From assembly GCA_041621755.1 (NCBI GenBank), contig JBFKAE010000107.1, positions 1 through 10,942 of the forward strand: 10,942 nucleotides of DNA. Reading direction: 5' to 3'. The translations under genes and the position numbers were made by a program. This DNA comes from Sphingosinicella sp041621755 (GTDB lineage: Bacteria > Pseudomonadota > Alphaproteobacteria > Sphingomonadales > Sphingomonadaceae). The notes under the pieces were generated by a model, which was not told the origin of the DNA, searched no databases, and was given only the letters and a program-made list of their open reading frames with translations. Every line of letters starts with the position of its first letter. The stretch's first letter is position 1. This document shows positions 6,542 through 10,942 of the stretch, piece after piece.

Positions 6542-7729
6542 TTAACTGCCTATCGCAGTAACATTGGCCGGTTTCGCTTCGGTGACAAGATACGCGCTTG
6601 CCATCGGCTCGTCGGTTACGACCACGGTTTCACCATTGCCAAAACCGTTAAACGCCGTGCGCATTGCTGCACCGTACGCACCAAGCATGCCGACTTCGAT
6701 ATAGTCACCGGCCTTGACGTCGGACGGCAGCAGGAATGGACCCGCCATATAGTCCATGTCATCACAGGTCGGGCCATAAAAGCTGAATTCGGTCATTTCC
6801 GCATCGCTTGGCGCCGATCGCGCAAGGCTGACCGGAAAGCGCCAGTGCACATGTGCGGCATCGAACAGCGAGCCATAGGCGCCGTCATTGATATAAAGCA
6901 CATCGCCTTTGCGTTGTTCGACGCGCACAAGCACGCTTGCATATTCCGCACAAAGCGCGCGGCCCGGTTCGCACCAAAGCTCTGCCGAATAGCTGATCGG
7001 CATGTCCTCGAACGCACGGTGGATGGTCTCGAAATAGGCTTCCATCGGCGCGGGTTCCATACCCGGATAAATGGAAGGAAAGCCGCCGCCGACATCGACG
7101 ACGTCAACGGTAACACCGGCTTCGACAATGGCCGAGCGGACGAGCGAAATCGCATCGCTATAGGCTTGCGGGCTCATCGCCTGACTGCCGACATGAAAAC
7201 AGACGCCAAGCGCGTCAGCGGCCTGCCGCGCTGCCAACAGCAATTCGGGGGCTTCATCAAGCGAAGCGCCGAATTTCGAGGCCAGGCTGAGCTTGGAGTG
7301 GGACGAGGACACGCGCATACGCACGCACAGCGTCAGATCTTGGGGCGCGCCGGTTGCGGCTACGATCTTTTGCAATTCCTCATGGCTGTCGAGCGAAAAG
7401 GTCCGCACACCATGTTCGAAATAAGCTTCCGAAATTGCCTCGATCGATTTGACCGGGTGCATGAAACACAAAGTCGCCTCGGACAAGACGCTGCGGACCA
7501 GACGCACTTCGGTGATCGACGCCACGTCATAATGCGTGATGCCGGCATCCCAAAGGGTCTGCAGCATTTCGGGCGATGGATTTGCCTTCACGGCGTACAT
7601 CGACAGGCCCGGAAAATTCTCGACGAAAAAACGGGCCGCACGATGTGCAGCGTGTGGACGAATGAGGGTGACAGGTGCGTCTGGCTTAAGAGCCGCCGCT
7701 ACCCCCAGCGCGCTATGAAATTCTCGCAA
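6542..7729 (-). CDS. odc: Ornithine decarboxylase, PLP-dependent type III (alanine-racemase fold)
   Basis: Decarboxylates ornithine to putrescine, the first step of polyamine synthesis. From the TTG at 7729 the protein has 395 residues. An N-terminal PLP barrel carries K48 in MYAVKANP (Schiff-base lysine), H179 in CFHVGSQ, the phosphate-binding VDVGGGFP (211-218) and CEPGR (253-257). The C-terminal beta domain holds C322-D323 in GPTCDDMDY, matching the catalytic Cys-Asp pair of eukaryotic ornithine decarboxylase, and GAYGAAM. This set fits ornithine rather than diaminopimelate or biosynthetic arginine decarboxylase; some activity on lysine cannot be excluded. The usual computed start would be ATG 7786, but that has no ribosome binding site, whereas TTG 7729 has GGAGG with 9-base spacing and gives a normal family N-terminus. 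The 19 codons between may be untranslated leader that folds over the ribosome binding site. The deoxyhypusine-synthase-like gene follows. Confidence 0.9.
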   Translation of the reverse strand: MREFHSALGVAAALKPDAPVTLIRPHAAHRAARFFVENFPGLSMYAVKANPSPEMLQTLWDAGITHYDVASITEVRLVRSVLSEATLCFMHPVKSIEAISEAYFEHGVRTFSLDSHEELQKIVAATGAPQDLTLCVRMRVSSSHSKLSLASKFGASLDEAPELLLAARQAADALGVCFHVGSQAMSPQAYSDAISLVRSAIVEAGVTVDVVDVGGGFPSIYPGMEPAPMEAYFETIHRAFEDMPISYSAELWCEPGRALCAEYASVLVRVEQRKGDVLYINDGAYGSLFDAAHVHWRFPVSLARSAPSDAEMTEFSFYGPTCDDMDYMAGPFLLPSDVKAGDYIEVGMLGAYGAAMRTAFNGFGNGETVVVTDEPMASAYLVTEAKPANVTAIGS

Positions 7730-7734
7730 CTCAA

Positions 7735-7784
7735 GGGACCTCCAGTGGGTAGTTGACAAATCACTGCCTTGCGGTGGAAGTCCC
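7735..7784 (-). promoter_or_regulatory. Stem sequestering the ornithine decarboxylase ribosome binding site, candidate speF-type leader
   Basis: In minus-strand RNA GGGACUUCC (7784-7776) can pair with GGAGGUCCC (7743-7735), nine pairs including one U-G. This hides the GGAGG Shine-Dalgarno sequence at 7743-7739. Inside it CAGUG (7766-7762) faces CACUG (7747-7743), which can stack on eight pairs of the outer stem. Alphaproteobacterial ornithine decarboxylase genes are known to carry a conserved structured leader called the speF motif. I cannot recall its consensus well enough to match it base by base, so the identity is inference. Control of translation by polyamine level would be a natural role. 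Confidence 0.5.
7739..7743 (-). promoter_or_regulatory. Ribosome binding site deciding the ornithine decarboxylase start
   Basis: GGAGG on the minus strand, 9 bases before TTG 7729. No comparable site precedes ATG 7786, where the upstream bases are CCGCTGCCCC. This is the main reason for choosing the TTG. Confidence 0.6.
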
Positions 7785-7848
7785 ATGGGGCAGCGGATGC
7801 GTTACATAGGGTCACTGATCTTAAATGTAAAGTAAAAACCCGCAAGCC

Positions 7849-7877
7849 ATTATGGCCATTTCAGGCATAATTTTCAG
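7849..7877 (-). promoter_or_regulatory. Possible sigma-70-type promoter for ornithine decarboxylase
   Basis: On the minus strand CTGAAA (7877-7872, 4 of 6 matches to TTGACA) and CATAAT (7854-7849, 5 of 6 matches to TATAAT) are separated by exactly 17 bases. Transcription would start near 7842 and give a leader of roughly 110 bases that contains the ribosome-binding-site stem. Found by eye; AT-rich stretches give such matches by chance. Confidence 0.35.
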
Positions 7878-7887
7878 TAGCTTATCG

Positions 7888-7947
7888 AAAAAGACGTGCG
7901 CAGGACGATGCCTATATTATTGCATTTGCGCCATAAATCCCTGCGCA
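7888..7947 (-). terminator. Inverted repeat followed by a T-run, possible terminator of the glpD unit
   Basis: On the minus strand TGCGCAGG (7947-7940) and CCTGCGCA (7904-7897) form a perfect 8-base inverted repeat around 35 bases. The second arm is followed, two bases later, by TCTTTTT (7894-7888). A competing 6-base repeat, TTGCGC and GCGCAA at 7926-7948, overlaps the first arm. It lies 30 bases after the stop at 7977, so it could end the glpD transcript. The loop is long for an intrinsic terminator. Confidence 0.4.
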
Positions 7948-7976
7948 AGCGCCCAAGTGTCGTGGACTTGCAACAC

Positions 7977-8231
7977 CTAGCCGAAATGTATGCGGGCCTC
8001 GCGTTCTGGCTGCGCGGGTTGCGCAGGCGCCGCACCGTCAAGAAGGGCTTCTAGTTCGTAGGCCGCGCGTGCCGCGCCATCGCCAAGGCGTTTCAGGTCG
8101 CCGGCAAAGGCGCAGGCGTCCGCCCCCGGACGCGCAAGTGTCATGGCATCGATCAGCGCGTCGAGAAGCCCGATCGAAGTCCGGCTCGCATAGTCCGCCG
8201 CTGCGGTCTCTTCAGAATATATGTCTGCCAT
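7977..8231 (-). CDS. Small hypothetical protein downstream of glpD
   Basis: An 84-residue protein starting MADIYSEETAAADYASRTSIG. GGAG lies 9 bases before this ATG; a TTG at 8246 would add five residues but overlaps that ribosome binding site, so it is rejected. The sequence is mostly helical in character (SIGLLDALIDAMTLARPGA, then LKRLGDGAARAAYELEALLDG), with no signal peptide or membrane segment, and ends in a proline- and charge-rich tail (PAQPAQPEREARIHFG). It could be two amphipathic helices. The gene begins 45 bases after the glpD stop on the same strand with no obvious terminator between them, so it is probably in the glpD transcript. I do not recognise a family and propose no function. 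Confidence 0.6.
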   Translation of the reverse strand: MADIYSEETAAADYASRTSIGLLDALIDAMTLARPGADACAFAGDLKRLGDGAARAAYELEALLDGAAPAQPAQPEREARIHFG

Positions 8232-8276
8232 GACCCGTTTCTCCAACTGTGCATGGGAAGAATACGGGCAAAAACC

Positions 8277-9749
8277 CTAACCAGAGGTAAAGTGTGCGGT
8301 AAACCAGTCCTTGACGGCGATCTTGGCATCATCGCCAAGGTGCAGGCCGAGTTTGCTGCGTCGCCATAATACGTCTTCGACCGTTCGCGCCCATTCATTG
8401 GCGACCATATGTTCAAGTTCGGCAGTAAAAACGCCACCAAGATTGTCACCAAGCCCTGCTTCGAGCATGGATTCGGCGGCCGTACCGTATAAATGCGCCA
8501 GCCGGTTTACGATCCCGGGGTCATAATCAGCAAAGCGCAGCCGCAGGTTTTCACACCACCGCTTAAAGGCGAGTTGGCCGTTCTGCTTGTCGCCGCGCGG
8601 AAAATCGCTGCCGGGAAGCGGCGCCTTTGCCGTCCAGGGTTTTGTCTTTGGTGCAATACGCTTCAGGGCAGCTTCGGCGAGCAGTCTATAGGTCGTGATC
8701 TTGCCGCCAAGCACTGTCAGTGCCTTCGCGCCCTCGTGCTCGATCAATTTCCAGTCGCGCGACGTCTCGCGCGCGGCTTTGCCTTCTTCGAGAACCAGCA
8801 GGCGTATGCCAGCATAGCTCCAGATAATGTGCTCGCGTTCCAGAGGATGCGAAAGATAGCGGTTTGCAGCGGTCAGCAGATAATCGATCTCTGCCTCGGT
8901 AATGACCGCCTTGCCGGGATCATCGATTGGCGTTTCGGTGGTGCCGATCAGCGAAAAATCCTTTTCATAGGGAATGATGAAAATGATCCGCCCGTCGGGT
9001 TGTTGCAGGATATAACTGTCTTCGCCGCGCCCGATCCGCCGCGTCAAAATATGCGCGCCCTGTACGAGGCGTAGCTTCGGTGCGTCGTCGAGTTTCAATA
9101 TCTTCGATGCAACCTGGCCCGCCCACGGCCCCGCGGCGTTGACGACACAGCCCGCACAGAGCGTACTGCCGTCGGCGAGCGTGATGTTCCAGCCATCTGA
9201 ATGACGAGTTGCATCGGTGACCGCGCAGTGCAGGATGATCTCCGCGCCCTTTTGCGCAGCGCCAATGGCGTTGGAGAGGACGAGCCGCGCATCGTCGACC
9301 CACCCATCCCAATACCGAAAGGCGCGGGTGAAGGATTTGTCGAGCGGCTGTCCGGCATGGTCGTCACGCAGCTTGAGGCTGCTCGACCCCGGCACCTGAT
9401 CTCTTTTTGCCAAATTGTCATAGAGAATCAGCCCGGCGCGGATCATCCACGATGGCCGCGTATCCTTTCCAAGCGGCAAAACGAATGGCATCGGTCGTGA
9501 CAGATGCGCCGCGACGTCGAGCAGAACTTCGCGTTCGGCAAGCGCCTTGCGGACCAGCGCAAACTCATAAAACTCAAGGTAACGCAGGCCGCCATGAATC
9601 AATTTCGTCGATGCTGAGGAAGTCGCGCCACCAATATCGCCTGCATCAACAAGTGCAACGCGAAGCCCGCGCCCGGCGGCATCGCGAGCGATACCAGCGC
9701 CATTGACGCCCGCGCCAATAATAAGAAGGTCGAAGCTGCCCCTGTTCAC
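8277..9749 (-). CDS. glpD: Aerobic glycerol-3-phosphate dehydrogenase
   Basis: A 490-residue FAD-dependent enzyme that oxidises sn-glycerol 3-phosphate to dihydroxyacetone phosphate at the inner face of the cytoplasmic membrane and passes electrons to the quinone pool. E. coli GlpD is 501 residues. The N-terminal FAD-binding motif is GAGVNG (12-17) in LLIIGAGVNGAGIARDAA. The family signature STKLIHGGLRYLE follows at about 48-60. Further FAD contacts are VVNAAGPWAGQV and LTVLGGKITTYRLLAE. The C-terminal helical domain includes TAELEHMVANEWARTVEDVLWRRSKLGL. The start is a GTG with AGGT 8 bases upstream. The gene is divergent from glpK with only 42 bases between the start codons, and a small unknown gene follows. 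The gene is complete with no sign of disruption. Confidence 0.95.
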   Translation of the reverse strand: MNRGSFDLLIIGAGVNGAGIARDAAGRGLRVALVDAGDIGGATSSASTKLIHGGLRYLEFYEFALVRKALAEREVLLDVAAHLSRPMPFVLPLGKDTRPSWMIRAGLILYDNLAKRDQVPGSSSLKLRDDHAGQPLDKSFTRAFRYWDGWVDDARLVLSNAIGAAQKGAEIILHCAVTDATRHSDGWNITLADGSTLCAGCVVNAAGPWAGQVASKILKLDDAPKLRLVQGAHILTRRIGRGEDSYILQQPDGRIIFIIPYEKDFSLIGTTETPIDDPGKAVITEAEIDYLLTAANRYLSHPLEREHIIWSYAGIRLLVLEEGKAARETSRDWKLIEHEGAKALTVLGGKITTYRLLAEAALKRIAPKTKPWTAKAPLPGSDFPRGDKQNGQLAFKRWCENLRLRFADYDPGIVNRLAHLYGTAAESMLEAGLGDNLGGVFTAELEHMVANEWARTVEDVLWRRSKLGLHLGDDAKIAVKDWFTAHFTSG

Positions 9750-9791
9750 AGGCGTTTACCTAGGCTGGCTTTGCGCGCTAGGAAAGCGGGA
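9750..9791. promoter_or_regulatory. 42-base divergent glpD-glpK spacer
   Basis: The spacer holds the ribosome binding sites of both genes: AGGT (minus strand, 9761-9758) for glpD and AGGA (9780-9783) for glpK, each 8 bases from its start codon. That leaves no space for two complete promoters, so at least one promoter must lie inside the coding sequence of the other gene. No clear operator palindrome is visible beyond CCTAGG at 9759-9764. Confidence 0.5.
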
Positions 9792-10942
9792 ATGAAACAT
9801 ATTCTTTGCATCGACGAGGGGACGACATCGACACGCGCGGTCGTCTTTGACCTTGAAGGCCGGATTGTAGCGAGTTCCGGTACCGAAATAACCCAGCATT
9901 ATCCGCAAAGCGGCTGGGTCGAACATGATGCGGCGGAGATATGGGAAAAGACGCTCAGCGCCGCAAATCGTGTCGCTAGGGACGTCGGCGTCGATTCGAT
10001 TGTCGCAATCGGAATTACAAACCAGCGCGAGACCACCATATTCTGGGATCGGCAGAGCGGCGAACCGCTGGCTCCGGCCATCGTCTGGCAGGATCGCAGA
10101 ACGGCGGACATGTGCGCCGCATTGAAGGCAGAAGGGCGCGAAGCGGCAATTCAGGCGAAAACCGGGTTGCTCCTTGATCCTTATTTTTCGGGCAGCAAGA
10201 TCCGTTGGGCGATGGAGAACTGGGCAGGCGTCCGCGACGCTGCACAGGCCGGAACTTTGATGATCGGCACAATCGAATCCTATCTGATCTTTCGACTGAC
10301 AGAGGGGCGCACGCACGTCACCGATGCAACGAACGCTGCGCGCACATTGCTGATGGATCTGGCGGCGTGCCAATGGGATGATGGCTTGCTCGATCTCTTC
10401 AGCGTACCGCGCGCGGCCTTGCCGGACATTGTGGATTGCGCAGGGGCGCTTGGGGAAACGTCGCTGATCGGTGGACGGATGCTGCCGATCACCGGCGCAG
10501 CAGGCGATCAACAGGCCGCTGCGATCGGGCAGGGGTGTCTTCAGCCCGGCAGTGTCAAATCGACCTATGGGACGGGTGCGTTTTTGATTGCGCATGCGGG
10601 CAAGAGCGCTCCTGTCTCGCATAATCGCTTGCTTTCAACTGTCGCATGGCGGTTGCAGGGACGGGCGGCCTATGCGCTTGAAGGCAGTATTTTCGTCGCC
10701 GGCAGTGCAATACAATGGCTACGCGATCAGCTTGGCATTATCACATCGGCCAAAGAGACCGAGGCACTGGCCAAATCGGTCGATGACAGTGGTGGCGTCA
10801 GTTTCGTACCGGCCTTCGCGGGGCTTGGTGCGCCACACTGGGAGCCACAGGCGCGTGGCATGATTGCGGGGCTGAGCGGCAACACAACGCGCGCGCATAT
10901 CGTGCGCGCCTGTCTTGAAGCGATCAGCGCTCAAACCGCGGA
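9792..10942 (+). CDS. glpK: Glycerol kinase, N-terminal part (runs off the window)
   Basis: FGGY-family sugar kinase that phosphorylates glycerol with ATP to sn-glycerol 3-phosphate, the substrate of the divergent glpD product. The visible 383 codons include the phosphate-binding start MKHILCIDEGTTSTRAVVFD, ITNQRETTIFWDRQSGEPL with the glycerol-binding arginine and glutamate, VWQDRRT, LLLDPYFSGSKIRWAM, the catalytic aspartate in TGAAGDQQAAAIGQG, STYGTGAF, ALEGSIFVAGSAIQWLRD and VPAFAGLGAPHWEPQARG. E. coli GlpK has 502 residues, so a little over 100 remain outside the window. The second motif residue is Glu (DEGTT) where many glycerol kinases have Gln (DQGTT). The ATG has AGGA 8 bases upstream. 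Related FGGY kinases exist, but the motifs and pairing with glpD make glycerol kinase very likely. Confidence 0.93.
   Translation, partial: MKHILCIDEGTTSTRAVVFDLEGRIVASSGTEITQHYPQSGWVEHDAAEIWEKTLSAANRVARDVGVDSIVAIGITNQRETTIFWDRQSGEPLAPAIVWQDRRTADMCAALKAEGREAAIQAKTGLLLDPYFSGSKIRWAMENWAGVRDAAQAGTLMIGTIESYLIFRLTEGRTHVTDATNAARTLLMDLAACQWDDGLLDLFSVPRAALPDIVDCAGALGETSLIGGRMLPITGAAGDQQAAAIGQGCLQPGSVKSTYGTGAFLIAHAGKSAPVSHNRLLSTVAWRLQGRAAYALEGSIFVAGSAIQWLRDQLGIITSAKETEALAKSVDDSGGVSFVPAFAGLGAPHWEPQARGMIAGLSGNTTRAHIVRACLEAISAQTA

Noticed and set aside
6542..7729. Diaminopimelate decarboxylase or biosynthetic arginine decarboxylase
   Set aside because: The GPTCDDMDY active-site block and compact length of 395 residues fit ornithine decarboxylase. 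Diaminopimelate enzymes have a different GPxCES-type block and arginine enzymes are much longer.
6845..7756. 303-codon open frame on the plus strand opposite ornithine decarboxylase
   Set aside because: It lies entirely antisense to a gene with full catalytic motifs, and its translation has no recognisable domain. Long antisense frames are common in GC-rich DNA.
7743..7766. CAGTG...CACTG repeat as a protein operator
   Set aside because: The arms are short with a 14-base spacer, and they fit better as the inner helix of the RNA stem that covers the ribosome binding site.
9756..10622. 288-codon minus-strand frame opposite glpK
   Set aside because: It is antisense to an unmistakable glycerol kinase and its translation has no family motifs. 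It begins inside glpK, has no ribosome binding context and is rich in Arg and Cys, as shadow frames are.
1..10942. Mobile element, prophage, defence system, CRISPR array, tRNA or rRNA
   Set aside because: No transposase, integrase, nuclease, regularly spaced repeat or tRNA-like cloverleaf was seen. All long frames are housekeeping metabolism or RNA modification, and composition looks even by eye.

Overview
The window looks like ordinary chromosome of a moderately GC-rich alphaproteobacterium, probably a member of the Sphingomonadales. This rests on the style of the proteins (the IlvD N-terminus, the DEGTTSTRA form of glycerol kinase, an alanine-racemase-fold ornithine decarboxylase beside a deoxyhypusine-synthase homologue) and on codon use. 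There is no rRNA or tRNA to confirm it, so the assignment is an inference. Genes are tightly packed, with no mobile element, CRISPR array, tRNA or phage gene. No gap longer than 300 bases lacks a gene.

Layout. (1) 1-2004, plus strand: the end of an N-formylglutamate amidohydrolase family gene overlaps the TTG start of ilvD (branched-chain amino acid synthesis). (2) 2012-2239, minus strand: a small proline-rich lipoprotein, convergent with ilvD. (3) 2310-4873, plus strand: nnr (bifunctional repair of damaged NAD(P)H) overlaps by 4 bases an iron-sulfur RNA uracil-C5 methyltransferase of the RlmC/RlmD family. (4) 4877-5302, minus strand: a four-helix MAPEG-family membrane protein. (5) 5363-7729, minus strand: a polyamine module. 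A type III PLP ornithine decarboxylase makes putrescine, and a deoxyhypusine-synthase-like enzyme lies behind it, which in a bacterium without eIF5A most likely makes homospermidine or a related polyamine. (6) 7977-9749, minus strand: glpD followed by a small unknown gene. (7) 9792 to the window end, plus strand: glpK, cut by the window edge and divergent from glpD. glpK and glpD together convert glycerol to dihydroxyacetone phosphate.

The most interesting material is not a new protein system but RNA structure in the minus-strand polyamine region. The ornithine decarboxylase mRNA can form a 9-pair stem that hides a strong Shine-Dalgarno sequence, and this argues for a TTG start downstream of the first ATG. 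The leader is a good candidate for the speF-type leader known upstream of alphaproteobacterial ornithine decarboxylases. A second 9-pair hairpin ends the deoxyhypusine-synthase-like gene and also buries the ribosome binding site of the MAPEG gene. A third sits just behind the decarboxylase stop codon. In two of the three the pairing is complete only in minus-strand RNA, because of G-U pairs, which is the direction of transcription. No calculation or database search could be run; all of this was read by eye.
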